Shown: positions 1 through 8,302, counted from the stretch's first letter. The stretch is DNA of 64,000 bases from JBEKTY01 sp049515555 (GCA_049515555.1 JBEKTY010000004.1:41769-105768); one strand, 5' to 3'. A program made the numbers and translations. The notes: generated from the letters alone by a model not told the origin.

Positions 1-623
1 GTGCCGTCGCGGAGCTCGAACAAGCCGGTGGCGAGGCATTCCGCCTCGGCGCGGTTGTGCGTGACGTGCAGCACGGTGACGGCCATTTCGGCCCGTACCC
101 GGCGCAGCAGGGCGTACATCTCTTGCCGGGTCTCATCGTCCAGGGCGCTGAGGGGCTCGTCGAAGAGCAGGACTTGCGGCCGCATGGCCAAGGCGCGGCC
201 CAAGGCCACGCGTTGCGATTCGCCCCCGCTGAGGCCCCGCGGCCGGCGACGCAGCAGGTGGTCGATCCCCAGCCAGCGGGCCAGCTCCTGGACGCGGGCC
301 CGGATCGCCGCGGACCGCCAACCCCGCACCGCCAGGGCGAAGGCCAGGTGATCGCGGACCGTGAGCGTCGAGAACAGGGCCATGTCCTGGGGCACGTAGC
401 CCACGCCCCGGGCGGCGGGCGACCAGCCGGTCACGTCGCGGCCCACCAGCGACACCGTTCCGCCGCGGACGGGCCGCAGGCCGCAGATCGCCTCCAGGAG
501 CGTCGTCTTCCCGCTGCCCGTGCGGCCCATCAGCACGCCGTAGGCCCCGGTGGGCACCGTCAGCGTGACGCGCTCCAGCGTGAACGTGCCCTGGCGAATC
601 GTGACTTCTGATAAAGCAATCAT
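1..623 (-). CDS. ModC-like ABC transporter ATPase, 3' part beyond window edge
   Basis: This is the cytoplasmic ATPase of the importer encoded by the upstream genes. At least 207 codons are present and the frame stays open to the left edge, so the C-terminus is missing. Visible motifs are the Walker A GRTGSGKTT, a Q-loop in YVPQDMALF, the signature LSGGESQRVALGRALA, the Walker B LLFDEPLSALD and an H-loop histidine in VLHVTHN. That set and the permease/binding-protein neighbours fit molybdate, tungstate or sulfate uptake (CysA/ModC group). The start chosen is the ATG at 621-623. It overlaps (ATGA) the stop of a 53-codon leader frame that begins at 781, directly after the permease. The first twelve residues of both frames are identical, so a palindrome appears to have split the gene start. 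The ATPase assignment is firm; the substrate is inferred. Confidence 0.92.
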   Translation of the reverse strand, partial: MIALSEVTIRQGTFTLERVTLTVPTGAYGVLMGRTGSGKTTLLEAICGLRPVRGGTVSLVGRDVTGWSPAARGVGYVPQDMALFSTLTVRDHLAFALAVRGWRSAAIRARVQELARWLGIDHLLRRRPRGLSGGESQRVALGRALAMRPQVLLFDEPLSALDDETRQEMYALLRRVRAEMAVTVLHVTHNRAEAECLATGLFELRDG

Positions 624-781
624 GGCAGGCTTTCGGCGGGGGCAGTCCGATTTTCGCGGCCGGAAGACGGCGGTACTGGGTGCCACTGCTGGCTCGTCCA
701 GCAGTCTAAGACGCACTGCTGGACGAGCCAGCAGTGGCACCCAAGGCCCTGTCGAATCGTAACTTCTGACAGTGCGATCAT
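620..781 (-). other. Duplicated, interrupted 5' end of the ATPase gene (53-codon leader frame)
   Basis: An ATG at 779-781, two bases after the permease stop, opens a frame whose first 12 residues (MIALSEVTIRQG) are the same as those of the ATPase starting at 623. The nucleotides differ only at synonymous positions (six changes in five codons). After residue 12 the frame runs into a palindromic repeat (678-742) and ends with TGA at 620-622, overlapping the ATG of the working ATPase frame. I read this as the ancestral, translationally coupled start, now split from its gene. It could still serve as a coupling leader peptide. Confidence 0.7.
678..742. repeat. Palindromic repeat family P6, perfect 28 bp arms
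   Basis: Two perfectly complementary 28-base arms (678-705 and 715-742) flank a 9-base loop. The arm core is TGCCACTGCTGGCT. A diverged relative lies at 42669-42744 inside the start of the MFS gene, so this is a dispersed element. Here it lies between the two copies of the ATPase gene start. Confidence 0.9.
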
Positions 782-783
782 GG

Positions 784-1650
784 TCAGAACCATCCCGCTC
801 CGCGCAGGCCGAACAGCCGGGTCAGCACCAGCACCGCCAGCGCCGTTACGATCATCATCAGCGACACCGCCGCGGCGGCCTCGATCTTGCCGATGCTGAG
901 CTCCAGGAAGACGGTGGTGGGCAGGACTTCGGTCCGCAGCCGGGTGGCCCCGGAGAACACCAGGATCGGGCCGAACTCGCCGAGCGAGCGGGCCCAGGCC
1001 AGCGTGCCCGCCGTAACGATCCCCCGCCGCGCCTCGGGCACCGCGACCATCCAGAAGGCCTGCCACCGCCGGCAGCCCAAGGTCAGCGCCACCTGCTCGG
1101 TCCGCGGGTGGATCTGGTCGAACGTAACCCGCATCGTCCGCACGGCGAAGGCGCAGGCCACGGTGAACTGCGCCAGCACGACGCTGGGCACGGCGAATGT
1201 CACCGGCACGACCCGCTCCACCGCCCGCCCCAGCGCGGTCTGGAACAAGATCAACAGCGCCAGGCCTAGCACCAGCGGCGGCAGCACGATGGGGACGTCG
1301 ATCATGGCGTCGACCCAGCGGCGGCCGGGAAAGGTGCATCGCGACAGGACGTAGCCGGCCGGCACGGCCACCCACAGCGACATCAGGCTGGAGAGCGTGC
1401 AGGACAACAGGCTCAGCCGCAGGGCATAGCGGATCTCCTCGGCCTGCAGGGCCGCCCACAGGTCGGCGGGCGTGGTGAACGCCGCCAGGGCCAGCAGCAG
1501 GCAGACGATCAGCAGCACGTAGGAGCCCAGCAGGGCGCTCAAGGCGGCCAGGAACAGGCGGTCGCCGGCGCGGCCCGGCGCGGGATGCACGGCCGCTTGG
1601 GAGCCGCCGTCTGAGTCCTGAGCGTTATATTCCGGCGTCACCGCGCTCAC
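784..1650 (-). CDS. ModB-like ABC transporter permease
   Basis: The 288-residue inner-membrane permease has about five or six hydrophobic segments. The first is near residues 34-58, after a longer than usual, poorly conserved N-terminal tail of about 30 residues. The EAA loop that contacts the ATPase is visible as EQVALTLGCRRWQAFWMVAVPEARRGI-like sequence around residues 185-212, with the conserved glycine. The segment SLGEFGPILVFSG is typical of ModB/CysT permeases. It lies 51 bp after the binding-protein gene and ends two bases before the leader start of the ATPase gene, so the three are one operon. Substrate is likely molybdate or tungstate by family resemblance. Confidence 0.9.
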   Translation of the reverse strand: MSAVTPEYNAQDSDGGSQAAVHPAPGRAGDRLFLAALSALLGSYVLLIVCLLLALAAFTTPADLWAALQAEEIRYALRLSLLSCTLSSLMSLWVAVPAGYVLSRCTFPGRRWVDAMIDVPIVLPPLVLGLALLILFQTALGRAVERVVPVTFAVPSVVLAQFTVACAFAVRTMRVTFDQIHPRTEQVALTLGCRRWQAFWMVAVPEARRGIVTAGTLAWARSLGEFGPILVFSGATRLRTEVLPTTVFLELSIGKIEAAAAVSLMMIVTALAVLVLTRLFGLRGAGWF

Positions 1651-1685
1651 CCCCGGCCCCCCAGTCGATCACCCCGTCATCGCGC

Positions 1686-1722
1686 CGCAAATCCCCAATC
1701 CCTAATCCCTAATCCCCTTCCC
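1686..1722. repeat. GGGATTA-type short tandem tract at the 3' end of the binding-protein gene
   Basis: On the coding (minus) strand a short tandem run of GGGATTA units overlaps the stop codon of the binding-protein gene, so the last residues (GKGIRD) are encoded by it. A longer relative follows the macroglobulin stop codon (13020-13117). The G-runs could form a quadruplex; no function is shown. Confidence 0.7.
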
Positions 1723-3330
1723 TTCCTTCTCCCCGGCGATCCACTGGAACCCGGACTTGATGAAATGCTGCTTCGACTCCGGCGACAGGATCGCCGCCAG
1801 CAGCCTGCGCATCAGATACTTGTGCTGCGAATCCTTGGCCACGGCGAACGGCTGGCGGGCCATGGCCTCGGGCAGGTTCATCTCGACGATCTGTAGGTGC
1901 TTCTCGGCGTTCTCCGGATTGCTCAGCACGTTGCTGCGATAGACGACCAGTAGATCGAGGGCCCCCACGCGCATCTGGTTGACCAGCGCGTGCCCCGCGT
2001 CGGCGTGCATTACCGGGCATTTCCGCGCGGGATCATAGACCCGCTCGTGCAGCTTGAGCTTTTTGAGCAAGTCGTCGGTGAGCGCGCCCAGGGCCGAGTT
2101 GACCGGATGGGCCAGGCCGACCCGCAGCTCCGGCCGGGCCAGGTCTTCGATCGACCGCACCTGCTTGGGGTTGCCCTTGGGCACGACCAGCACCATGTCG
2201 TTGCGCGAGATGAGCGTCGAGGCCTCGAACCATTGCCGCACCTGGTCCATGAACGACACGTCGCAGGAGAAGTAGGCATCGGGGAACTGGGCCGGGGCCG
2301 GCTGGCCCGCCGCCGCCTTCATGGTCTTCATCTGCGCCACGAGTACCCCGCAGCCGTTGTAGATCGTCGTGATCGTCACCCCTTCCCGCTCGCTGAAGGA
2401 CTTCACCAGGTCGTCGATGCCGGGCTTGAGCATGGCCCCCGCCATCAGCACCAGCGAAGGCCGGTCGGCCCAGGCGTCGGCATCCTCCAGGGGCTGGAAA
2501 TAGTTCTGCTGGAAGGCCAACTGGCCGCGGTCGCGGGCGGTCAGGTAGCGGGCGAAGTGCAGCGCGGCGGTGGGCCTGCTGCAGGCCGCCACCACGCCCA
2601 GCAGGGCCTGGTCCGGCCCACGCGCTTGCAGCTCCGGCACGGCGACCGTCTCCAGGCCGAACTGCCGGGCCGTGACGTCCCACACCACGGCCGCGTCGGC
2701 GGCGCCGATCTTCACCGCCTGGGCCGCTTCGGTCACGGTGCCGACCAGCGACAGTTGCGCCCCCGGCCGCTGGCGGCGTGACAGGAGGGCGGCCCAATGG
2801 CCGCCCGGCTCGAGGGCCCGCTTGGCCGCCCGACCCACCGCCGCCAACTCCGGATTAGGCACCACCAGCCGCACGTCGTCCCGCAGCAAATCCTGCCAGC
2901 CGGAGACCTTTCGCCGGCTGCCGGGGCTCACGGCCAGTGTAACCTGCTGCCGGATCACCGGCAGGACCTCGGCGATCAACCCTTTCCGCCGGGCATCGTC
3001 GATGAACGACTCCTCGGCCGCCAAGAACAGATCGACCCGCTCGGGCGTCAGGCGAAGCTGGCTCAACAAGGTCCCCGAGCCGGCCGGGTTGATGATGACC
3101 CGCGTGCCATACTCCTGCTCGTACCGGGTGCAAATCTCCTCGACCGGCTTGGCCAGCCCGGCGGCGCAGAACAGCACCAACTCAGCCGGCTTTCCCCGGC
3201 TGGTTGCGCCGCCGGTGGAAAGCCACAGCAGGCCCACCAGAAGAACGACCGCCGCAACCGAGCCCAGCACGACGAGCCAGGGCCGTACGACCAGGCCGGC
3301 CCGCGGGCCGCGGCAGGCGCAACCGTTCAC
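1702..3330 (-). CDS. Tandem ModA-like periplasmic substrate-binding protein (two PBP domains fused)
   Basis: This 542-residue protein has an N-terminal hydrophobic anchor (about residues 16-38) followed by two extracellular solute-binding domains in tandem. The first starts near ELVLFCAAGLAKPVEEI and the second near LVLMAGAMLKPGIDDLVKSF. Both keep the ModA-type pattern of an early Ala/Gly loop, and GSGTLLSQL and NGCGVLVAQM at the ligand hinge. Known ModA proteins have one such domain of about 230 residues, so this is a duplication and fusion. The start is uncertain because the frame runs upstream through three stacked repeats. I chose the GTG at 3328-3330, which lies inside the terminal repeat of a P2 element. 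The last codons fall in a GGGATTA-type tract. Confidence 0.83.
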   Translation of the reverse strand: MNGCACRGPRAGLVVRPWLVVLGSVAAVVLLVGLLWLSTGGATSRGKPAELVLFCAAGLAKPVEEICTRYEQEYGTRVIINPAGSGTLLSQLRLTPERVDLFLAAEESFIDDARRKGLIAEVLPVIRQQVTLAVSPGSRRKVSGWQDLLRDDVRLVVPNPELAAVGRAAKRALEPGGHWAALLSRRQRPGAQLSLVGTVTEAAQAVKIGAADAAVVWDVTARQFGLETVAVPELQARGPDQALLGVVAACSRPTAALHFARYLTARDRGQLAFQQNYFQPLEDADAWADRPSLVLMAGAMLKPGIDDLVKSFSEREGVTITTIYNGCGVLVAQMKTMKAAAGQPAPAQFPDAYFSCDVSFMDQVRQWFEASTLISRNDMVLVVPKGNPKQVRSIEDLARPELRVGLAHPVNSALGALTDDLLKKLKLHERVYDPARKCPVMHADAGHALVNQMRVGALDLLVVYRSNVLSNPENAEKHLQIVEMNLPEAMARQPFAVAKDSQHKYLMRRLLAAILSPESKQHFIKSGFQWIAGEKEGKGIRD

Positions 3331-3430
3331 GGGCCGGGCCAAAGTAGCAGGCACACTCCGTGTGCCGTTTGCTGTACCTTCTTCCGCTTCAGCGGACGGC
3401 ACACGGAGTGTGCCTGCTACCTTGCATGCC
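3319..3430 (-). repeat. P2 palindromic MITE-like element, truncated copy in inverted orientation
   Basis: The core is the pair AGCAGGCACACTCCGTGTGCC and its complement around a short loop. The left end matches the terminal repeat AACCGTTCACGG of intact copies. The other end stops after GCATGCC, where a P3 element begins. The GTG start assigned to the binding protein lies in this terminal repeat. Confidence 0.85.
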
Positions 3431-3433
3431 ACA

Positions 3434-3537
3434 GTTCGGCGCGGGTCTCCCGACCCCGCCGCGGCCCGACCGAAGGTCTCCGGGGCTCGGGAGACCTCCG
3501 GTCGGCGGTGTGGCGCGGTCGGAGACCGGCCACAACG
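3434..3537. repeat. P3 palindromic repeat (GGTCTCCCGACC family)
   Basis: About 104 bp with long imperfect inverted arms, beginning GTTCGGCGCGGGTCTCCC and ending GAGACCGGCCACAACGC. Related copies lie at 8303-8413 and 23889-23998. It sits between a P2 and a P1 element. Confidence 0.8.
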
Positions 3538-3545
3538 CGAGCTCG

Positions 3546-3668
3546 GTCCCCTCTCCCTCCGGGAGAGGGTTAGGGTGAGGGGAACTACGTAAAGATTCTG
3601 TCCCTCCAATTCTCGCCACCAAGGCGGTTTCCCCTCACCCCGGCCCTCTCCCGGAGGGAGAGGGGGAC
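3546..3668. repeat. P1 palindromic repeat (CTCCCTCCGGGAGAGGG pair)
   Basis: Two inverted copies of a ~37 bp unit, CCCTCTCCCTCCGGGAGAGG followed by a TGAGGGGA end, flank a ~47 bp spacer. Full pairs also occur at 6129-6250 and 18712-18834. Half units occur at 21015-21053, 21135-21173 and 42600-42642. Confidence 0.88.
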
Positions 3669-3719
3669 TGGTTGTGCGGTCTTCACCCCGATTTGCAAAA
3701 CTCCGGTGCAAACACCGCA

Positions 3720-5126
3720 TCAATGATCCCCTTGGTCCCGGCGCCGGCCCACGCTTCTCATTAGAATGCTGCCGGCCACGACCAGCAAGAGTCCGGCCGC
3801 CAGGGCGCCGCCCACGGCGGTCAGCAGTAGTCGGCGTCCTCCGCCGGTCGGGTCGGCCGTGGGCACTGAAGGCTGGCCGGCGGTTTGAGCCAGCGTAGGC
3901 CCGCTGCCCACGGCTTGGGCCTGTCCCGCCGCGGCCAAGGCGGCCTTGCCGATGGGACCGGCCGCGACCGTCAGGGCCCGCAGCTCGTCGGCCGCCAGCT
4001 CCTGCCGGATCGGCTCGCCGGAGAGGGCCGACTCCCAGTCGGCCACCAGGAGCAGGTCCGTGCCTGGGAAGCGGTCTTTCACCGAGCAGCTACAGTTTCC
4101 GCAGAGGAATTCGCCGACCTGCTCAAGCGTGTCGGCCGAAAGCGACTCGCCGGCCAGGACGGTCAATACCCGGGCCCGCCCGAAAATCGGCAGGACCATG
4201 GGCCCGGCGAAGTCCTCGGGCGTGTGCGTGGCGCCTAGCAGAATGCGGAGCAACTGCCGCTCGGCCGGATCGCTGCGGGCAAGGCGCATGGTCGAAAACG
4301 CGATCCGCAGGGGCAGGGAAGTATGCGGTCCGCCGGTCCCGTCGTCGGGCGGCAGCGCCAGCGATTTCTGCATCTTCGCCAGCGTGGTTTGCAGGAGGGT
4401 GGCGGCCGCCTGGTCGGCCTTCGCCTGCCCGCTCTCGATGAGCAGAAAGACGGCCGAGTCGCCGGCCAGCAGCCGCCGCACCACTTCCCGGCGCAGCGGT
4501 GAATCGACCAGCGGTCGCAGGTCCTCGCCCAGCAGCGGGCCCGACCAGAGCGGCTGGGGGCCTTCCTCGCCCGGCGGAAACAGGGCCAGCATGGGTAGGG
4601 CGGCCGCGGCAGGCGGTCGCCAAGCCGGTTCCGGGCCGGCGTCGTCCGCCGGCCGGCCGGGTTCCTCGCGCGGCGCGGCCTCCGCGGATGGCCCGGGCAG
4701 CTTGCCCTTGCCCGGCTCGGTGCGTGGCCCGGGCAGCTTGCCTATGGTCCGCTCAGGGCTGGCCCCGGCCAAGTTGCCCGTGCCCTGCGCAGGCGGCGAC
4801 GATGCGCCCGTGCCGCCTGCTGGCGATGCGCCAGTCCCGCCCGCCGCGGCCAGGTCTGTGGCACTCACTTCCAGATTGGCCGATCCCCGGCTGCCATCGG
4901 AAAGCTTCGACAGCGCGGCGACCATGTTCTTTGCCTCGCCCGACAGCGGGCCACGGTGAAAGACCACCAGGCGATAGGGCGCCGACTCGATGCGCTCCAG
5001 GGCGTAACGGAAGACCGGCACGGCGCAGGCCCGGGCCATGGGACCGCCCACCACACAGGCTGCCACCGCCAGGCCAACCAGCGCCCCAAGCACCGGGCCG
5101 AACAATCGAACCTGTGCTGCTCTCAC
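3720..5126 (-). CDS. Membrane-anchored extracytoplasmic protein of unknown function upstream of the ABC importer
   Basis: This 468-residue protein has an N-terminal hydrophobic segment (about 9-30, signal or anchor) and a C-terminal transmembrane helix (about 436-458) followed by a basic tail. The middle therefore faces the periplasm. Residues about 90-170 are low complexity, rich in Gly, Pro and Ala, with short repeats such as GTGAS and GKLPGP. The folded part includes DSAVFLLIESG, a MVLPIFGRARVL segment and a cysteine cluster CGNCSCSVKDRFPG followed by TDLLLVADWES. I do not recognise a named family. The cysteine cluster could bind metal or form disulfides. It is the first gene of the minus-strand importer set and may be an accessory part, but the ~390 bp of repeats between it and the binding protein weakens that link. 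Confidence 0.75.
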   Translation of the reverse strand: MRAAQVRLFGPVLGALVGLAVAACVVGGPMARACAVPVFRYALERIESAPYRLVVFHRGPLSGEAKNMVAALSKLSDGSRGSANLEVSATDLAAAGGTGASPAGGTGASSPPAQGTGNLAGASPERTIGKLPGPRTEPGKGKLPGPSAEAAPREEPGRPADDAGPEPAWRPPAAAALPMLALFPPGEEGPQPLWSGPLLGEDLRPLVDSPLRREVVRRLLAGDSAVFLLIESGQAKADQAAATLLQTTLAKMQKSLALPPDDGTGGPHTSLPLRIAFSTMRLARSDPAERQLLRILLGATHTPEDFAGPMVLPIFGRARVLTVLAGESLSADTLEQVGEFLCGNCSCSVKDRFPGTDLLLVADWESALSGEPIRQELAADELRALTVAAGPIGKAALAAAGQAQAVGSGPTLAQTAGQPSVPTADPTGGGRRLLLTAVGGALAAGLLLVVAGSILMRSVGRRRDQGDH

Positions 5127-5235
5127 GGCCGGAACCCCCTATTGTTTCAAACCATACCTAACATTAAGGGTACCCATGGGGGCGGCAAAAGTCCACTGAG
5201 TTAAGTGCATTGGTATTCGCTCCTGGATGGGGCCA

Positions 5236-5360
5236 GTGACCGTTCACGGCATGGAAAGTAGCAGGCACACTCCGTGTGCCGTTCGCTGAAGCGGACAAAG
5301 GTATGGCGGACGGCACACGGAGTGTGCCTGCTACCTTGGCGCGGGGGAGCGGACGGTTAC
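5236..5360 (+). mobile_element. P2 MITE-like element flanked by a 17 bp direct repeat
   Basis: The element is 125 bp with terminal inverted repeats beginning GTGACCGT and ending ACGGTTAC. Internally it has the complementary pair built on GCAGGCACACTCCGTGTGCC. It is bounded exactly by two perfect copies of GCTCCTGGATGGGGCCA, at 5219-5235 and 5361-5377, which look like a target-site duplication. No transposase is encoded, so it would have to be mobilised in trans. Confidence 0.82.
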
Positions 5361-5407
5361 GCTCCTGGATGGGGCCATTCTACTCCTGTAGCGATCCGGC
5401 ATCAAAT

Positions 5408-5449
5408 CCCCTCAATCGCGCAATCGTCAGCCTGCCGTTGAGGGGTTTT
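5408..5449 (+). terminator. Terminator-like stem-loop
   Basis: CCCCTCAA (5408-5415) and TTGAGGGG (5438-5445) can pair across a 22-base loop and are followed by TTTT. The stem is short and the loop long, and no plus-strand gene ends just before it, so its role is doubtful. Confidence 0.3.
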
Positions 5450-5599
5450 GGCAGGTGTGGCATGTGCAAAAAACCCCGTGAACGCCTAACGGACGGAAAG
5501 GTGACGGATTCCTAACACCTCGCTAACCTCCCACCATTCGATGCCATGTACGATTGCTTAGAGAGAAGTTCGATGATCGTCTCAACTACGAGGTGCGGT

Positions 5600-6073
5600 A
5601 TGGTGTCACTGCCCAAGCTTGCTGGTGCAGAGAGCCGTCCGCTGGCCGGCTTGCAGCGGTCGGCTGCCTGGGATCGTCTCTGGCGACGATCGCCGTCCGA
5701 GGATCGGTTCGCGAAGGGGGCGGTCGAAGCTCGGATCCGCGGGGTCTTTCATCTGGACGCCACGGACCCGTTGCCGCTCGTGCACGACAACACCCTCCGG
5801 GATTACCATGCGCATCTGGCCCGCTGCCTGTCGTTTCCATTCCGGGCCAGCCACTGTGAAGAAGCGGAGCCGCTGGTGTTGGACAGTTCCGTACTCGTGA
5901 CCGGCCTGTGCGACCCGGTGCGAACCCCGCCGGACTCCGTGACGGGCGTTCTCTGCGAAGTGGTCTTTCGCAACACCGCGCGGCTACCGCTGGCGCTGTT
6001 GAAAGTCGACCCCCGCAATCCCAACCGCCAGATGATCGACGACTACTGGTACTGGTTCTGGAACTGCCGCTGA
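5600..6073 (+). CDS. Small CcbP-like (calcium-binding family) protein
   Basis: The predicted product is 157 residues. A GAGGTG ribosome site lies six bases before the ATG at 5600; in-frame ATGs at 5546 and 5573 are alternatives. The C-terminal half is compact and acidic, with NTLRDYHAHLARCLSFPFRA, then EPLVLDSSVLVTGLCDPVRT and an ending rich in aromatics (DDYWYWFWNCR). This order recalls the small calcium-binding CcbP-type domain of cyanobacteria and planctomycetes, but that is memory of the family pattern, not a search result. No signal peptide is present, so it should be cytoplasmic. A P1 repeat follows 55 bp downstream and may form the 3' hairpin shared with the convergent gene. Confidence 0.68.
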   Translation: MVSLPKLAGAESRPLAGLQRSAAWDRLWRRSPSEDRFAKGAVEARIRGVFHLDATDPLPLVHDNTLRDYHAHLARCLSFPFRASHCEEAEPLVLDSSVLVTGLCDPVRTPPDSVTGVLCEVVFRNTARLPLALLKVDPRNPNRQMIDDYWYWFWNCR

Positions 6074-6128
6074 CGGCCGCGGTCGGAACCCTCTCGGAAC
6101 CGGACTCTTGCAAGCTGCCGATGCCCGG

Positions 6129-6250
6129 CCCCCTCTCCCTCCGGGAGAGGGTTAGGGTGAGGGGAAATCGGTGAGGACCCCGGCTATCCAGTTTTCGTGA
6201 CGAACACAGGTTCCCCTCACCCCGGCCCTCTCCCGGAGGGAGAGGGGGAC
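6129..6250. repeat. P1 palindromic repeat between convergent genes
   Basis: A full inverted pair of the P1 unit lies in the 190 bp between two converging genes (ends at 6073 and 6264). A strong hairpin here could act as a bidirectional 3' structure. Confidence 0.88.
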
Positions 6251-6263
6251 CGCTTGGCGGCGA

Positions 6264-8270
6264 TCACTTGGCCAACTCCACGATCAGGCTCTTCATTACC
6301 GGCGCAGACTCGCAGCTAATGGTATAGGTCTCGGCAGGACTGCGGGCCACGTGGACGTCCTTCTTCTCCAGCCCGCCCTCCTCCCAGACGTAGGTCACCT
6401 GCACCGGGCGGAAGCCGCCGCAGGGCTGCTTGTAGTCCGCGTCGATGCGGGCATTGGTCATCGCCAGCGTGTTGCGGCCGGTGCTGCGGTAGCGGACCTG
6501 CGCCGCGCGCGTGCCCGCCGGCACGTCGCCCGCCGTGACGTAGCGCCCGCCGAAGCTCCGCGGCAGCGCCTGTCCCTCGGGCCGGTCGACGGTCTTCCAG
6601 GTTTGGCCCCCGTCGAAGGAGACGTCGATAAGGAACACGCTGTCCTTGCCGCTGGAGACGAAGTGGTCGGAGATCCGCAGACGCGCGATGTCGCCGGGGG
6701 TCTTCACGTTCAGCGTGATGCTCTTCTGGCCCTCGCCCCGGGGCATGGCATCCGCGGCGTAGCCCTCCAGCTTGGGATGGAAATCGCCCAGCAGCAGTTG
6801 CTTGCCCTTCGAGCTCGGCTCCACGGCGCCCTCGATCGTGATGCTGCCTTCCTGCGGCCCGGCGCTGAAAGTGATCTTGTTCTCACCGCGGGCCAAAGCG
6901 GGCAGCGGGCGCTGCGAGTGCTGAATGTCGTGCGTCAGTTTGAGCTTCTCCAAGCCGGTTCCCCGGCCCTTCAGCACGAAGCGGACCACATACACGTAGC
7001 GGCGAAGAACCAGTGGCCCCAGGTCGATCGTCTGCTCGCCGGGCGCGGTGATCGTGGCCACCGGCTTCCAGTCCAGGGCGTTGTTGTCGGAGACGAGCAC
7101 CTTGATCTCGCCGCCCGCGCCCAGCACCGGCGTGAACATCGCCTGGCCGCCAAGGTAAACGTAGCTCGAAGGCATGCGAACGTCCAGTACGCCCGGGCTT
7201 TCGGGGTCCTTGACGTGAAGGGCCGGCCCGGCCTGGTCTTCGGACCTGGCGGCCAGATTGGCGGCCGTGAGGGCCCCGCAGCGGAACGCGCCGCTGGCCA
7301 GGGGCACGTCGTACTCCAACTGGCCGTTGCCCACGCGGCCCGGTGCGATGTCGCCCCAGCGCGGCGAGTGGCGGAACGAGCCCTCGCCGATCTTGGCCTT
7401 CAGCGAGCCCGGCGCGTCACCGCCGCCCGCCATGTTCACGTGCATCCCCTTGTTGAACCAGTTCCGCGTGAGCTTCTCGCCCGCGCGGAGCTGCACGTTC
7501 ACCCGGTAGCCCATCGAGTAGCACGACTGCCAGGCGTTGTTGATCCGGCCGAATTGCAGCATGGTGTCGCCCCAGGCGAACTCCGCGCAGGGCAGCCAAC
7601 CCATATAGTCGTAAAAGGGGTTGCGCAGCAGGACCTCCGGGCCGGTCTTCCAGCCGGGCTGCGCCATGTACGCGTAACGGTTCGTCTTGTTGATCGTGGC
7701 GTACTCGGGGTGCGCCGCCTTCCACTTGCTGACCCCGCCCACGATCTCCTCCAGCGAGGCGATCGAGCCGTCGGCCTTGGGGAAATATTCGATCAGGTCG
7801 GCGTCGAACATGTGCCAGGCGCCCTCGTAGAAAATCTCGGGCACCACGTGGGCGTTGATCGTGAAGCAGCGGGCCGGCAGGCCCACGTAGCGGGCCAGGC
7901 ACATCACGTTCGCCGAGCTCACCGAACACAGCGTATAGCCGTAAACGTTGAACATCTTGATGGGATCCAGCACCGCGTCTTCCCGCTGCAGGTACTCGTT
8001 GGGCGGCGCATCGGCCTGCTGGAACGTCACCTCCGTGTTGAACACCGCCAGGGCCTTCTCCTTGTCGCTCATCCCTTCCTTGATGAACGACTTCTTCCAG
8101 GCCTCGAGGCTGGAGACGTCGGGCACCTTATCAGAGAGCACCTTGACGTTGCTCACCACGCCCACCGGCCCGCCGGAACCCGGGGCCGCCGGCTGCGCGC
8201 CCGCCGCAGCGACCGCGAAGAGCACCACCCCGGCAACGCCGCTCAACCATTTGCCATAAGAGATTCTCAT
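6264..8270 (-). CDS. Secreted transglutaminase-like protein
   Basis: The 668-residue product begins with a signal peptide (MRISYGKWLSGVAGVVLFAVAAAGA). The start at 8270 excludes an upstream extension that runs through a P3 repeat. Residues about 110-160 carry a transglutaminase-like catalytic set. Cys115 lies in GYTLCSVSSAN, His141 in NAHVVPEIF and Asp156 in WHMFDAD, in the order and spacing expected for papain-fold transglutaminase-like enzymes. The rest (about 250-668) looks like beta-rich modules, including FDGGQTWKTVDRP and VRFVLKGRGTG, probably sheet domains for substrate or surface binding. It may act as a peptidase or protein cross-linker outside the cytoplasm; the substrate is unknown. 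Confidence 0.8.
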   Translation of the reverse strand: MRISYGKWLSGVAGVVLFAVAAAGAQPAAPGSGGPVGVVSNVKVLSDKVPDVSSLEAWKKSFIKEGMSDKEKALAVFNTEVTFQQADAPPNEYLQREDAVLDPIKMFNVYGYTLCSVSSANVMCLARYVGLPARCFTINAHVVPEIFYEGAWHMFDADLIEYFPKADGSIASLEEIVGGVSKWKAAHPEYATINKTNRYAYMAQPGWKTGPEVLLRNPFYDYMGWLPCAEFAWGDTMLQFGRINNAWQSCYSMGYRVNVQLRAGEKLTRNWFNKGMHVNMAGGGDAPGSLKAKIGEGSFRHSPRWGDIAPGRVGNGQLEYDVPLASGAFRCGALTAANLAARSEDQAGPALHVKDPESPGVLDVRMPSSYVYLGGQAMFTPVLGAGGEIKVLVSDNNALDWKPVATITAPGEQTIDLGPLVLRRYVYVVRFVLKGRGTGLEKLKLTHDIQHSQRPLPALARGENKITFSAGPQEGSITIEGAVEPSSKGKQLLLGDFHPKLEGYAADAMPRGEGQKSITLNVKTPGDIARLRISDHFVSSGKDSVFLIDVSFDGGQTWKTVDRPEGQALPRSFGGRYVTAGDVPAGTRAAQVRYRSTGRNTLAMTNARIDADYKQPCGGFRPVQVTYVWEEGGLEKKDVHVARSPAETYTISCESAPVMKSLIVELAK

Positions 8271-8302
8271 TGCACCACTTCTCCCTTGAACCAGCGCGAA
8301 CC

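Larger units (their letters stand above)
5127..5599. other. Gene-poor stretch holding a P2 element and a hairpin
   Basis: No convincing gene is seen in these 473 bp. They hold the P2 element (5236-5360) with its flanking 17 bp duplication, then a stem-loop (5408-5449). The divergent promoters for the genes at 5126 (minus) and 5600 (plus) should lie here, but I cannot define them. Confidence 0.6.
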
